A stretch of 64,000 bases of DNA, taken from contig LSRX01000007.1 in the NCBI GenBank assembly GCA_001939145.1, positions 1,379,714 through 1,443,713 on the forward strand, in the 5' to 3' direction. Position numbers and translations under genes: made by a program. Origin of the DNA: Symbiodinium microadriaticum (Eukaryota; Sar; Dinophyceae; Suessiales; Symbiodiniaceae). This document shows positions 12,085-24,554 of the stretch, one piece after another; the stretch's first letter is position 1, and the number at the start of each line of letters is the position of its first letter. A model generated the notes under the pieces. That model was not told where the DNA came from, made no database searches, and worked only from the letters and a program-made list of their open reading frames with translations.

Positions 12085-12360
12085 AGGCACCGGCAGTCCC
12101 GATGCTCCGAGCTCCACGCGCTTCCCCATCCATCATGTTGACGGGAGGGGGTCCACTCTACGAAGGGAAAATCGGTTTGTCCGACTTGTGAAGCTTGTGT
12201 GCCTCCTTGCTTGCTTGCTTCCTCGGTCTCTCTCTTTGCTTGGCTTTGTTCGGGGTTGGAACCCGGGCAGTCCCCCCTGGTCCGCGCGCAAGGCGCTTCC
12301 GCGTCCACCATTGTGGCTCTCTCTCTCTCTCTCTCACTCTCTCTCCCGTTTCCATCTCGC
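12085..12360. repeat. Isolated relative of the array's GCTT/CT/GC-rich repeat
   Basis: Contains GCTTGCTTGCTTGCTT at about 12206-12221, a CG-rich core at 12281-12300 (TCCGCGCGCAAGGCGC) and a CT run at 12317-12346. Its left end (GCGCTTCCCCATCCAtCATGTTG, at about 12119-12140) closely matches 34607-34630 inside the array. This looks like a dispersed, decayed copy of the repeat found at 28-39 kb. Confidence 0.6.
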
Positions 12361-13271
12361 CGCCAACAACACCACGCTCCTGCAAAAGCCTCAGCTCTGC
12401 TCTATGCAGCTTAGAACTCAGCGCTGTCCGAGGCTCCAGGGCAAAGCAGCCACCAAAGCCACCCGGCATTTGCTCCTTGGCTTGTCGGCTTCATTTGTGA
12501 TGCTTGTAGACATTCTTCAAACAGTTCCGCCTCAAACTGCATGATCATCTGCAGAATCCTGTCAAGGCACCACTGCAACAGAATGATTCTTGTGCGACTT
12601 CAGCGATGGATGGTGGACAGCGTGGATCAGCCCGGCGAGCTCCTTAGTTTAGGGATTCCATGGGATGCTACGCCCAACCATCGGGAAAGTTGAAACCTGG
12701 TTGGAGATCTCGACTGCGCCGGGCCCGGCCGGCAACCGCACGAGCCATGACTGACATGATTGTCAACATGTGATTCTTGACACCTTGATATAAGATAATA
12801 TACCGTACTCGGAAGCATTCAACTTGCTCACCCTGACAGGTTTTTGCTCCTTTTTTACAGAGTGAGCCCAAGTGAGAAATGCATTCTCGGCCAAGCACCA
12901 CTGCACATGCACGTCACTTCCCCATCTGCAAGTCTACATAGTCAGTGCAGGCAGGAGCGAAGATCCGGCCGGCCAGCTGTCATGATGAAGCAGCGTTTTC
13001 GCTGAATTTGTAGTCGCAGACAAAAGCTATCCGAATCTGGTGCCCGACCGAGGCACATGTGAGGTATCCTTAGGATGCAACAGACAGGGGACTTGGAGGC
13101 TTTCGCATATAGGATTACAAACTAATTAATCGGAATCCCGAAGTAATCATAACCCATGGGGAGTATGAGCCATGCAGATTCGTAGGAACTCGACGTCGGA
13201 AAGTCTTTCGGCTGGCACATACCTTCTGAAGGTGAAGCTGGGCAAGCCTAAATTCTGTGACACCTGCATCT

Positions 13272-15267
13272 TGCGAGCCAGCATCGGTTCTGGCAGCATC
13301 GAGCCATTCGGCCAAAAGCGTTGCAGTGGCCGACTGCTGCCGCACTCGCACGTGAAGGGTTCGCAGGGAGCGCATAAGAAGCCAAACCTCCAAGAGGGTC
13401 ACAGCTTCATCCATTTGGCGATTCGCGTGCGAGAGTGTGGTCAAACGAGCGAAAGAGACAGAGGAGGAGAGAAGCAGACATAGCTCCTCAAAAAGCGCAA
13501 GGAATATCTCAGCAAGTTCTAACAGTCTTCCCAAGAGCTGACTGAAGCGAGCAGACCTCAAAGAAACCAACCAAAGTCACCAAAGCCGACCTACTGATGG
13601 AAGGGCATCTCTCTTTTCTTGCGTATGAGGTGGCATGCTGCGCGCACGAACGCACCGAAGACCTGAAGGCAGCCGAGACACCTCCAGGTTACCCGGCGTC
13701 GAGCCGAGAGCGAGCCTGTCCTTCCTGAGCTGATCCGCCGTCTCTGCGCTGGCCACGCAAATGGCGCCCCCCAGCACATCGGAGTGCCCAGCCAAGGACT
13801 TGGTGGTGGCATGCATCACAGCATCAGCACCCAGGAGCAGCGGCCGCTGCAGCGGTGGCGGTGCAAACCTTGCGCTTTATGGGCAAAGGGCAGGGTGCAG
13901 AATGTCTGAGAGATACCATGCAGCAGGAAGACGTCCCATCCACAGCCACGTGGACATCCGAACAACTCTTTGCTGCCGCCACATACGCCTTGATCGCATC
14001 AAAAGTCTACACATAAGATAAACTGGTGTCTAGAGAACATGTACATGACTTGATGGAACTCATGGCTCCTTAGCAGATTAACCCTACAAGGCAGCAGCTG
14101 CAGAGGTGATTTGTTCCTCAACGTTGGCAGAAGCCCAGGTGCTCGGGCGACCCCCTTCCTAGCTCCCCATGCACTACACCGGGGTATTTCTGTTTGTTCT
14201 GAACCCTACACACTGGGGTATTATTTCTGGTTGGTCTGAAACTGCACATGTCATACTGCTTTAAGGGGAGCTTGTGAAGCTTATCTTAGAGCATCTTGGA
14301 GCCAGGCCTTGATGTTGGCCACATCGCACGAAGGATTCAGAGGCGTCTCCAGCCAAATCAGGTCTCCAGCTTCCAGGCATGATGCCAGCCTTGCAACAGA
14401 CAGTCGAAAACCTCTGCAGCACGGAAAGACGTGCGAGCTCACACCTGCAACCCACACAACTTTCTATACTCTCGGATTGCACCCTGGATGCTGAGCCCGA
14501 ACCTTGAAGCTCCAACAGAGGTCAATCCGCAAACTTTAAGGCGGATAACTCCAGGAAGCCTATCAATCCCGGCATGTGAAGGATTAAATGGTGTGAACTT
14601 CCACGTTTTTGTTGTTTCGTCGGGCTTGGGGCCATCATCAAAGGATTTTCAGGCCATCTGAACTCGAACAGGCATTGCAAGCCTCAAGCCGACCCTGTCG
14701 AAGCTCCGTTTGGGCCAAGCATCTTCTCAGGGCCTGGCAAAGGCTCGCACTTGCAGCGGCTTCCGGCCGAGATCTTCTGAAGCTGCCCCAGCACCTGCAG
14801 TCTACACGGCATGTCCCTAACAAAGAGAGCAAACGTACACCTAGAATCACGTGTCCGCATCCCAACTTGACGTGTGCATGACCCAGGGTCGTCAGAAACT
14901 GCCCGAGACCCTCCTCACTAAACTACCGCGGGCAAGCAACCTGATGTGTGCCATGGTAGCCACCCGAAATGAAGACACGTTTGGGCAGGAAGTGTGAAAA
15001 CCTTGGATTCGCCGACGGGCTTGCGGCTTCTGATTGTTCGGGCTCCGCTCATCCGCACTGCAGCAATATTCGACCGTTGTTGTTGGCTGTGGTGCCGGTG
15101 CTCGATCAGCCAGACAATCCCAGCTCCGTGCAGATCGACTATGCGCAATCAGCGTCTGCACTTTACCTATGCCACAAAAGGATCCCAATTATGCATCCCG
15201 CGCCACGAGGCAGGGCAAACGCAGCAGCCAGACCCGAACTGTACAGCACAGCGTGAGCCGGTTGCTC
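13272..15267 (-). CDS. Cystathionine gamma-synthase-type Cys/Met metabolism PLP enzyme
   Basis: Fold-type I PLP enzymes of this family make or cleave cystathionine or related sulfur amino acids. Exons on the minus strand: 15217-15267 (EQPAHAVLYSSGLAAAF), 14941-about 14990 (KRVFISGGYHGTHQ), 14308-about 14391 (LEAGDLIWLETPLNPSCDVA, then NIK), 13933-13988 (AYVAAAKSCSDVHVAVDGT), 13682-13868 (FAPPPLQRPLLLGADAVMHA, then TTKSLAGHSDVLGG) and about 13272-13387 (VWLLMRSLRTLHVRVRQQSA onward). The lysine in TTKSLAGHSDVLGG is the expected PLP Schiff-base residue, and WLETPLNP and VDxTFAPPPLQ are family motifs. GYHGTH plus FAPPPLQ points to the fungal-like subgroup. Donors GC, GT, GC, GT and GT join in frame. 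The N-terminal exons upstream of 15267, one exon between 14941 and 14391, and the C-terminal end (a GLPSFTF motif near 13230 may be next) are not fully resolved. Exact reaction is inferred. Confidence 0.85.
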
Positions 15268-16570
15268 CTGCCAGTGCAAGGTGTAAAGGAACAGACCGTA
15301 GGCTCGCGGGTTCCAGAGAGTGACGATCAAGACGAGAAGGGGCACGACAAGCAGGTATCACAATAAAGGGGAACGAACCCATTGAGGAATATCCGTTCTT
15401 CAGCTTCTTGATTTCGCTACCTTCCTCGCGTGCCACCCAGTTGCTCTTGTCAGCACCAGCTCTGTCAACACGTCCAAACACGCTTAGACTTAGAACTCAC
15501 ACGTGATTGTTGTCAGAGATGCTGTAATCGTCATTCCTGCCCTTTGCGTGGTGAAGTGTTTTCCAACACACTGTCCGTTCTCTATGGCGTCGCTGCTACC
15601 AAAACCGTCTGGGCTAAGAAGTTCACTGCTTCCTTGGATACTGCACAAATGCCTGAGAGGCTGCAACACCGGGCCTGCGTGCCCTCCACGTTTCCCAGGA
15701 GAGTTTCGCAGCGACTCCGTGTCGGCGCGGAGATACGGCTGTAGATCTGGGCAGCAGTACTGTGCTTCTACCCAAGGTTGAGTGTAGACCCTGAAGGAAT
15801 CAAGGAAATCTCCGCTGCCATGAGTCATCTGACCGTCGGCCAGCTCTGAATCGCATCTGGGCTGGGTGACCATGTAACAGTTATATATGAGCTAGCATGC
15901 GGTACCCACTTGTAGAATGTGGCAAGCTGAAAGGGGATGTAGGGCGGAACCCTCTGTAGGTGGTGCGATAGCACCGAGCTGGAAAGAGCAGGAGTGCTCT
16001 TCTTCGGTCGCTGGATGGAAAGCGGAGGTTGTGGAAGGATCTGACGGAAGCCGTCAGGACGCGATACTTACCTGGTTTAGTATGGTTTAGCGACCAAGAC
16101 AGTGCACATAGCTTCATCATGACAACTTTCCCCTAGATTCGCCGATTCGCGCTAGATGTTGGAAAGCATGTCAGACACGGATAGCGTAATGACTCAGCAA
16201 ATGACTCTCGCGTCACAGGAAATACGGCGCACGTGGTAAATGCCGAACGGTCTGTCACAAAACCGCAGATGCCGCCAGAAACACATAGCTCGATTTCCGA
16301 CTTGAAGGAAACAGAGTACAAGCCCCTCAATCCTCAACCAAGGCCGGTCTCGGCCCCGAACGTGCCCCTGGCCACTGGAAGGCGCCGTGAAGGTCGTGCT
16401 AAGGCTCAGCGGTGGTGCAACATCCTGAAGTTGGACGGAAGGATAGAGATGGAGTTGAGGATGCAGCCGAGCTTGGAACATGGCACATCTGTGCCAGGTG
16501 GGGCAAGGCTAGGCTTGGTGTTTAGCGATGCCTACTGTAGTGTCCTCACCAGCCCGAAAGCTGCTCGTAT
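15268..16570. other. No confidently assigned gene; probable 5' part of the PLP enzyme
   Basis: First exons of the cystathionine-type enzyme are expected here but I could not identify them. No repeat structure stands out. Confidence 0.3.
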
Positions 16571-16574
16571 ATCA

Positions 16575-16742
16575 TTGGTAATGAAGCCATTGCCGGTCCT
16601 CGGCTGTCGAGAAAGTCCACTCCGGGACTGACTCTTCTTCCACCGCCAGCTTGTCGGCATGGACTGCAGCCGTCGCAGTGCCGCGAAGAGAAGACAAACT
16701 GCTGGTTGCCGTGCAGGGTCTCTTCGGTGGCGGCTCGTCCAT
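16575..16742 (-). CDS. Putative first exon of an unassigned gene
   Basis: An ATG at 16740-16742 opens a short frame, MDEPPPKRPCTATSSLSSLR continuing through KLAVEEESVPEWTFSTAEDR QWLHYQ, ending near a GA dinucleotide that would serve as a dinoflagellate donor. A proline/lysine-rich start, then an acidic stretch and a WTFSTAEDRQWL segment, read like a protein N-terminus. No family is recognised and downstream exons were not found. Confidence 0.35.
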
Positions 16743-17469
16743 GATGGGCCGACGCGGGAGTTTGTATCTTTGGGCAAGAGCTGTTTCGGGATTACAAGTT
16801 CAAGTTCACATCTATCAAATACTTATCAAATCAAGCCAGCTCTTCGTGCTAAAGGTCCCGCTCGTTTTGGTCTCGCAGTTGAGACGGTATACCGGCCTCT
16901 GTGACAATTGTGCTGGCCAGCAGGGGTGAAGGGCCAAGACTTCTTTGAGTCTGTCCTTACGATCGACCCTTCCATTGTTGGCGGGTCAGGCTTCTTATCG
17001 AGGTTGCACAGACAGCGCCTACACAAGCTAAGCATTTCATCTCCACCATGGGCCGCCGTCAGCCAGGACGCCAAAGACCGGAGTCGATACATTGCTGGAA
17101 GTACATCTCGAATTCCTGCGGCAGGCAAGCTATATGTCTGTGGGCTCGGTCTAATGGAGAGGCGCAGCCAGGTCCGACCTGACCAACCATAGAGACCCTT
17201 CCGCAGCTTGAGATTGCAATCCAAAGGCTTGTTGCAAGTCGAGTTGATACAGCACCGTCTGACAATGTAAGACTAATTGAAGGCTTTGATCACGATACAA
17301 TAGGATGCGGAGAGCTCCCGAGAGCTCCCAACTCTGCGCCATGGGGATTTGGCAGTTCAGAAATCTTGCGTCCGTTGACTGCACCATGCAAGGTGTCGCT
17401 GTAGCTCTTACTACCCTCGCAGCTCCCTTCCTCAAACTTGAGCGGATGAGGTGCACAGCGCTTTGTCAG

Positions 17470-17554
17470 AATAGTCTGTTCCAAAAAAGAGACCGTCTCA
17501 AACGCTCCTCCTCCGGCATCTCCTGAGCCACTTGCTTTAGCAGCTCCACGTCGC
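17470..17554 (-). CDS. Putative internal exon, unassigned
   Basis: After an AG acceptor at 17555-17556 the minus strand reads DVELLKQVAQEMPEEERLRR SLFWN, a clean amphipathic helix. Family unknown. Other frames around 16.8-17.5 kb are not convincing. Confidence 0.33.
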
Positions 17555-17599
17555 CTTGCAAGGGACACAACTATTCAATTTCTGGCTTACGCCCTCTGA

Positions 17600-20470
17600 A
17601 CTAGAGCAAATGGATGCAAAGCAGAATGGCGATGACAGCTTGGAACCAGAGTTTAGGGCTGTTTCCCCCCGCCCAACTGACAGAGTCACGCCGCAGGGAA
17701 TTCGGTCGAACTGAATCAAAGGACTGAGTAGAAGTCCTCCGGAAATCCACACTCCTCTTGATTAGCAAGCCCCGCCATCCAGCAACAGTTACAGGATGTT
17801 ACAGGTAGAGGAGAGCAGCATCGCCGAACTCGCATGCCTAGACTGACCTGTGAAACATGAAGCCTGACTATCCAGAACGCAACCAAGTTTAGGTCTCACA
17901 GCTGGCTCAATTGGGGCGATATTGCTGAGCAGCGAAGTGGCTAGAGCTTGAACGAAGCGGTCCCTTCCAAAACCGACTACCCCGAACCAAACAAAACAAG
18001 CTCAGGAAGCAGGGGTGGCATAAAGAGGACTCCAAAGACTTCCTCTCTATACTCATCACCGACCCTTCACAGTGCAGAGGGCCCAACTGAGGTTGGAAGG
18101 GAGCATCATCCATAGCAGGAAAGGCCATTCGACTCCAAAACCAGAACCTCCACGAGGAAATGGTGATCAGCAAGTCCCGAACCGTAGACACATGTCTTCC
18201 CAAGGAGTTGCTCTGTTGCTGGGATGTACAAACACCCTATATGATTCTGACAGCTGAGCACGCCCGCGCCCGCATGCGCCCGTGCACACGGGCTGGCCTT
18301 CTTTGAAGCAGCGCTGCAATGCCTCCGGGAGTGCTGCGAAAACCTCAACGGGGTCCAGGCCGCCCGGACCCAGGCGATCTTCCTGTTGTGGTTGCCGCGG
18401 GGAGCTGGGGCGCTTGGGAACTCAGGGTCACTACTCCAGCCTTTAAGCGGCGTTCGGGCTTTGCATTCCAAATCTTCGGAGTCTTGAGGCGAAGTATCGC
18501 AAACTGCAAGATGTTCGAGGAGCGGGGAACGGCCCAATCGCTACATCCCAGCCAACAGGTTGGCTTGTATGGCGTTGGTTCCACCTAGAGAAACTTTCTT
18601 AGCATTTACAGCAAGCCATCCTTGATGAGCCCTCACCAGCAGCACCGCCAAGCAGGCATAGCTACCCTTCTCCCAGGCTTCATGAGCGCCGATTCACAAA
18701 TCTTTAACAGAAGTCAGAAAACTCCCACCTAATCTGCCCACGAACCCCAAAACACTGCTGTCCAGCGACCTGCGATTTGCTTGCTCCACAACATGGTCCG
18801 TCGCTGCTCAACAAACAAAACCAAAGCACTGGCTTTGTTTCTCGGGGATTTCGGAAATTGGGGTCTGGATCCCAGAATGATAAGAGATAAGCTCACGGGG
18901 CACGGCTGTGTGATCGGAGCCATGGGACCTAGGAAGAGTGCCTTTGGGTTTGGCGCTTCGCCCTGCCGGACTCGGTTCCGCTCCAGCAAGTTCGCCACAC
19001 TTCAGCTGCATCCGGCACAAAAACATCCATCAATAGGCTTGGGTCAAAAAAACGTATTGCTCGGACCAGGCATTTCTGCAATCTTGAACATTGGCCCTCA
19101 ATCAATCGTGCCCATGACAGCCCGAAGCAAATATCAATTGTCTGCCACCCGGAGTTGCCAAAGCCAAGACAGCATCTTGTGTGTCATTGCGGACTTTGCT
19201 ACGACTAATGCTGCATTGGAGCCCGATATGACTTGTGCTTTAACAAAACTCCGTGTGCGTGCGCGACATTGAATGCAAAGCGAATGAGTGCTGCACACCC
19301 GCCGTTTTGAAACTGCCTGGCAGAAGAAAGGAAATAATCTAACTGTATATAACTATGGGCCGAGACGGGAACACGATGAAGAGATGTGACAACATGTGGG
19401 CCGATCCTCCCAGGCACGTTCATGCTGCGAGGGTTCGCGGGCTTGCGCGAACAGGTTCCCAAGTCGCGCGGACACATCTTGAAAGGCATGTAGCCTGTGT
19501 CCAAAAGATCTTGGATCTTGGTGATCCGAAAAGCCCGAAAGTCGGGCAATGGACCTCACACAGAAGAGCCTAATTGGGGATTCTATGCTTTTCTGCTGGA
19601 TAACAGGGAAGCCCACTTCAATGAGTCTCCGGGCTCGACGTTCGAAGAGAAAACCGAAAATCTCGCACGATTGCCCAGCATGTCATCTGCTAGGACACTG
19701 AATTTTTGCGATCACAGGACGCAGAGCACAAAGCTTCTGACGCCCAGCTTGTAACGCGTGTGGCCTGCAGTGCATGTGAGCATGGTGCGATAAGCGGCGG
19801 AAAATATTCTCTGTGGTGAGTTGCTCACCGCCAGAACTACACATCTCTGCCCTGAACAGGTTCTGTGATGAACTCCACAGCATACCCAAACTTCAGGAGC
19901 GCTCTGAATCTAGCAACTGATCAGCGGCAGCATGTGGTAGCTGAATCGTTGATCGACCGTGTCGTCTGCAGGTAGCTGAATGAATCAGCAGAAACCCACA
20001 TGAATCTGCTGAAACCCAATTAGATTTCTGGTGGCTTTACGGCTGTGACACACTGCAGACGACCATACATGCTTCGCACTTGGTACTGGGAGCAAATTGC
20101 TCCCCGACCTCGGCAGCGGGATTTCACACGTCCGGCTGTATGCGGCCAGGTCCAAAGAGTGTTGTGCCTCCCTGCGACTTGGGTGTGATGTCTACAGTCT
20201 AGACAGTTTGCGAAGATATCCATGCGCCTGTTCATAACTCACAACGAGCGAGAGACACAAAAAGTCGACTGCCGGCAATGGCTCTTGCAGTCCTGCTACA
20301 AAGAAACCCGTGCATTGCGAGATGACAAACTGGGTGAGGAAAAGCTTGGGGTACATGATGATGCCAAATGCATAATAAAGGATGGTCCCATGACCCTCGA
20401 CCTAGACTATCGGTGCCGCTCAAAACCTGATGTGGCCGCCCAAGAACCCCACCCAGGTCGAAAGCGGTTA
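17600..20470. other. Nearly 3 kb with no supported gene
   Basis: Only short frames with no conserved motif on either strand, and no tandem repeat of note. Confidence 0.35.
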
Positions 20471-20472
20471 CG

Positions 20473-21345
20473 CTACAGCGAAATGCAATGTCGCCGGTCC
20501 GGCCGCTCTCTCTCATGGCGATGCACCGGCATTGGCCCCTGCTCTGCCCCTGCGGAAGGCGCCGGCGCATCGCAGCTCTGCGCTGGTTGCATGCAGAGCG
20601 GGCAGCACGTCGAGCACTGCGTGAGCCAGGTGCCTATGCACTTCCGATGGTAGACATGACCACAGGCCAACTCGATAACCTCCTCGCCTGACTTCAGTTC
20701 TACCAGGCAGATTGCGCAGTCGTCATCGCAGCCTCTTGCAGGGCGGCAATGCAAAGACTCCACGGACTTGGGCGAAAGGGTCTCTCTGGGCTTCAATGCG
20801 GAGGTCATCTGCTCCAAGAGGCCTTGATAGGGTTCCCGGAACACCTCGAAGAAGACTGCACCGGCATCTGTGGCCTTTTGCAGCTCACTGTTCATTCCCC
20901 GAATGCTTCGCTCACCATTGACGCTCTTGATCCGGGTGCCCCGGACGATTTGATCATTGGGGTTGCAGAGGTTCCACTGTTCCATGGCGGAGTCCGTCAG
21001 CACCGAAGTGACCACCAAGGCTTGTGGATTGTAGCAGACGGTGAAGCCGAGCGGAACACCCGCTACTTTCACAAGCATCACACTTTTCGTCTCCGACGCA
21101 GTCACACTCACGTGAGTCATCAGCTCGGAAAAGCGGCAGCGCAAGCGAGACACGGCCCGGATGGTCATTTCCCTCAGGTGCTGGAGTCGAGTCACGAGGG
21201 TCCAGGAGTTGAGCCAAATTCTTGTGCAAGAAGCTTTTCGGGCTTGAGGTTTCCGGGGAAAGACAACATTGCTGCCAACATGATGGGTCTGAATGCACGT
21301 GAAATTGACATGACCACTGTAGGATAGCGACTCACACACTCGCAC
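20473..21345 (-). CDS. PDZ-like plus RING-H2 finger protein (probable E3 ubiquitin ligase)
   Basis: The 290-residue frame has a PDZ-like region at about residues 85-170 (VPLGFTVCYNPQALVVTSVL, then a GTRIKSVNGERSIRGM turn and VFFEVFRE). A C-terminal RING-H2 finger follows at about 205-255: CAIC, then ELACGHVYHRKCIGTWL and CPLC, with all eight C3H2C3 ligands present. RING-H2 fingers recruit E2 enzymes, so an E3 ligase with a PDZ-type substrate-binding module is the likely role. The first 60 residues do not look conserved and the true start may be the internal Met at MTIRAVSRLRCRF or come from an upstream exon. The tail after the RING is low complexity. Confidence 0.78.
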   Translation of the reverse strand: MRVCESLSYSGHVNFTCIQTHHVGSNVVFPRKPQARKASCTRIWLNSWTLVTRLQHLREMTIRAVSRLRCRFSELMTHVSVTASETKSVMLVKVAGVPLGFTVCYNPQALVVTSVLTDSAMEQWNLCNPNDQIVRGTRIKSVNGERSIRGMNSELQKATDAGAVFFEVFREPYQGLLEQMTSALKPRETLSPKSVESLHCRPARGCDDDCAICLVELKSGEEVIELACGHVYHRKCIGTWLTQCSTCCPLCMQPAQSCDAPAPSAGAEQGPMPVHRHERERPDRRHCISL

Positions 21346-21349
21346 GGGG

Positions 21350-23170
21350 CAGGCATGGCTTCGCGGGGTCAGCCGTTTAGCAGTTTGGCTTCGAGCGGAG
21401 GGGATGCGATGGCATGCCCCAAACCTCCCGAGTCCGTCAGCTACGAGTTTTCTGAGGCCTCTCAGCTGAAGAAGTCAAGCAACGATCTCAATAGGCCACA
21501 GCGCTGGTGGCTAGTGCTAAGTTGGTCTTTCACCACAAACATAGAGCAGATGGTCATCACATCCCGAATAAAGCCACCACTCAAACCACGCCATCTTGAA
21601 CTTTCAAGCCGAAAACACAAGATCCCGCTGACTTTGATCCCCCGGCCTTTGGCATGTCGTGCATTGCCTCCACAAGCGGCTTGGCCTGTCAAGGTCAAAA
21701 GCCCTTCTTGGAAATTTAGCGACCTCCTTGATTTACCGAGGCGGCGATTGAGTATTTCAACTCTGCGTCAGAAGAGCAACCAGGTCCCTTGAGAGACAAG
21801 GACTTGCGGCCACAGTACAAAGAGCTGTTCACGAAAGCTGGGGGTTTACTGCCAGAAGACCCGAGATCCTTTTTCAGCTGATGCAAACAAAATTGGGACC
21901 CACTTGACAGGATGGCTACCCAATGTTTGGTTGGGAGAGCAGGGCCACTTCTTCCTGGCAGCCTCCATCAATAAATACAGATTGGCTTCGCTGGCTTCGC
22001 TTCAGACACGTCCTTCCTTGAAGGCTGGCCATCCTGTGTCTTCTTCGCTCTCCTCTTGCCTTCCTTCCTGCATGGTCTTGATTTCAGCACTCCTTCCTGT
22101 AGTTCTGCCTGTTGGCCACTGCTGCTTCGGGCTTCGTTTGCAATTGCCTACAGGTCCAGACCCCTCGGACCCATGGTAATCTCCACATTTCCCACCCAAG
22201 ACAGTCTTGAGGCGAGCTGTAACCCGAGCTGGGGCACCTCCAGACCTTCAGTCACTTCAGTCTCAGCCTCCGCTTGCTTCTTGGCCTCCTCCTTGCCAGG
22301 GGTCGGCTTCGTTTTGCTGTTTAGTCCGGTCTCAGGATCGACGAATGTCGGGGGAAAAGATGCAGTGCTGGGAACCCATTCCTGGCACTAGTATCCCTAA
22401 GACCCAAGATCTAAAACGCCTACCGCCCTACCGGTGGCACTTGGTGGTCAATATGGTGAACACGCCTCCGCTTCGACCAAGCCCTACATCAGAAACACTG
22501 CAGACTTCGCGGAGACTGGCTACCGACAGACCCGCGTGAGATGTGGGAATTGCACTCCTCCTTCTTGACCACTGCTCTTTGGATGATGTTTGCAGTGAAA
22601 TGGCTCACCTGGAGGCTTCGATGGGGTTCTTGCGCTGGGCCCGTCCAGTCCAAGTCCAAGGTGCCCCTTCTTCGAATGCAGCTCGCGAAGTCACGTGCTC
22701 CTTTGCCCAGCATGTCACAGGTTCACACGGACCGAGCAAGGGAAGATGCACACAAGCAAACATGCATGTCCGATTGGCACTTTTTTTGCTTGCAACAATA
22801 CTTGATTGCCAGACCATTTGCGCAAAACGTATTTCGCTTAGTTAATTAGCCAATTGATCTAATCTACCTACATACCTAGAGTGTGCTGTGTGCCGCATGC
22901 CATCAAGACAGCTGGACAGACAGCCGAACAAACAGCAGGTCTGACAGGGTAAATGAGTACAGGCTTAACATAAATATAAACACTGCATGCCTGTGCACAT
23001 GCGTTCACATGCAGACACGCAAACCACAGTCTGCCCCCGCTTGCTGACGACTCGCTCCCTCACGAAAAACACATCAATTTCCACCTTGGCCATCCTGGAG
23101 CACACTGACTAAGTGCCAACAGCTGTGTTCGAAAAGCTCGCATGGTGCTATTCCTGCCGGACGGTGCATG
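21350..23170. other. No supported gene
   Basis: Short frames only. No repeat or conserved motif noticed apart from pyrimidine-rich patches at 22.0-22.3 kb. Confidence 0.35.
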
Positions 23171-23178
23171 AACTGCCC

Positions 23179-23340
23179 CTAGCTCTGCGGCCGAGTTGCG
23201 AAGCGCTCGAAGAAGCGTGGCACCAAGTCTCGAGGTGGTCGCTTCATTGGCTCCGCCAGTTGATGAATCTGCGAGAGGATCCTGTCTTTATGGCACTCCG
23301 GACACCGGTTGTATTGCAGCGCATTCTTTCTCTTCTGGTC
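23179..23340 (-). CDS. Putative exon with CPxC motif
   Basis: Minus strand reads NALQYNRCPECHKDRILSQI continuing HQLAEPMKRPPRDLVPRFFE RF. The CPECH pair and basic helix look coding. No second zinc-ligand pair is visible within the exon. Family unknown. Confidence 0.3.
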   Translation of the reverse strand, partial: DQKRKNALQYNRCPECHKDRILSQIHQLAEPMKRPPRDLVPRFFERFATRPQS

Positions 23341-23739
23341 TGGTGCACAAGCAGAAGAACATAAAGATAAACCCAACAACAGCGAGCCGGCAGCGATGCA
23401 CTGTACAGCACCAGATTACAGAGATATCGCGGCAACATGCAGCAATACATTCATCCACCTATATGAACTCACAGCCAGCAGGCAAGAGCACATGGGAGAG
23501 CACCCCTTCGTTGCCATGCGACGTCTGGGGGCCCAAGGCACCGTAGCCAACAGGGAAGATATCGAGAACTCACTCTGGCGTTGTTCAACACACTCAGCAT
23601 GTAACTCTTCGAAAAGATGCCATGCATGAATTCGTCAGTGCGTGGATTCGTGCAAGCATGAAAAGACTGAGACTTAGATTCGATTCACCACAGAGTCGTA
23701 TGAAGCAAAACCTGCTCCGCTTCGAACTGAATGGAACTG

Positions 23740-24060
23740 AGCATACCCCGCAGGGGGTGGGTTGAGGCTTCGGGTTGAGCAGTGTTACAACTTCGGCCCC
23801 CGGAGGGGGGGGGGAGCTGGTTCAACCTAATGTGAACCTCAGGTTGAGGTTGGGCTAAACCTGAACCCCAACCTTGGGTTTGGGGATAGCCCGAACGTGA
23901 GGTTATAAGTTCGGCGTTAACCTGCACCCCATTGTCGGGTTCAGGTAAACCCGAACCCTAACCCAGGCCCTGCAGGCTAGGGTCGGGGTTAACCCGAACC
24001 CCAACCCGCGGACCCGGGGTTGGGGTTGGGGTTAACCCGAACCTTAACCCCGGGTCAGAG
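23740..24060. repeat. Degenerate GGTT/AACC palindromic repeat block 1
   Basis: The block is built of alternating GGTT-rich and AACC-rich words, such as GGGGTTAACCCGAACCCC and GGGTTGGGGTTGGGGTTAAC. Many words are self-complementary around TTAA. The words resemble telomeric TTTAGGG/CCCTAAA in composition but not in sequence or periodicity. Confidence 0.7.
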
Positions 24061-24429
24061 CCAGGACATGCGCTCGAGCTCTTGCAAAGACAAGACCACA
24101 GGGATCGAGCCTGGCCATCTTGACAGAACAGGAAAGACAAGGGCGCACGAAGAGCTTAAACCGGCTGCAGCAGATCAAACCTTGAAAATGCATCTTGCCG
24201 TTCCAGCAGCATCACGGCGTCCAAAATGGCAGTGACAGCAGCGGATATTGACCGACATCAGACTCTGACACAGAAAATCAAACTACCACAGCTCAATCTT
24301 TGCAAAATCAAATGTTGAGTGCACAAAAGTTGAAATTCTAACCTTGGAAGCTTCTCTTAAAGGCTTCCAGCGGCTTTCAAGATGTCGTTTTTGCGAGCTG
24401 ACGGAAGGCCTCAGAGCCTCAGATCCTCC

Positions 24430-24545
24430 GAAAAGGTTTGAGCCCTTGAAGCCCCCTTCCCCTTGAAGTCCCCCTTCAAGGCCCGCTGCCCCCTTCACAC
24501 CCCCCTGAAGCCCCTTCAAGGAAGGGGGCCTTCAAGCCTCCCTTC
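24430..24545. repeat. CCCCCTTCAAG minisatellite with inverted words
   Basis: About six irregular copies of a CCCTTGAAG/CTTCAAGG word separated by C or G tracts. It sits between the two GGTT/AACC blocks. Confidence 0.55.
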
Positions 24546-24554
24546 GCTGAAGGG

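Noticed and set aside
24219-24231. GCCATTTTGG match on the minus strand as a further leader relic
   Set aside because: Only about 10 bases match, with no array sequence or ORF beside it; chance is likely.
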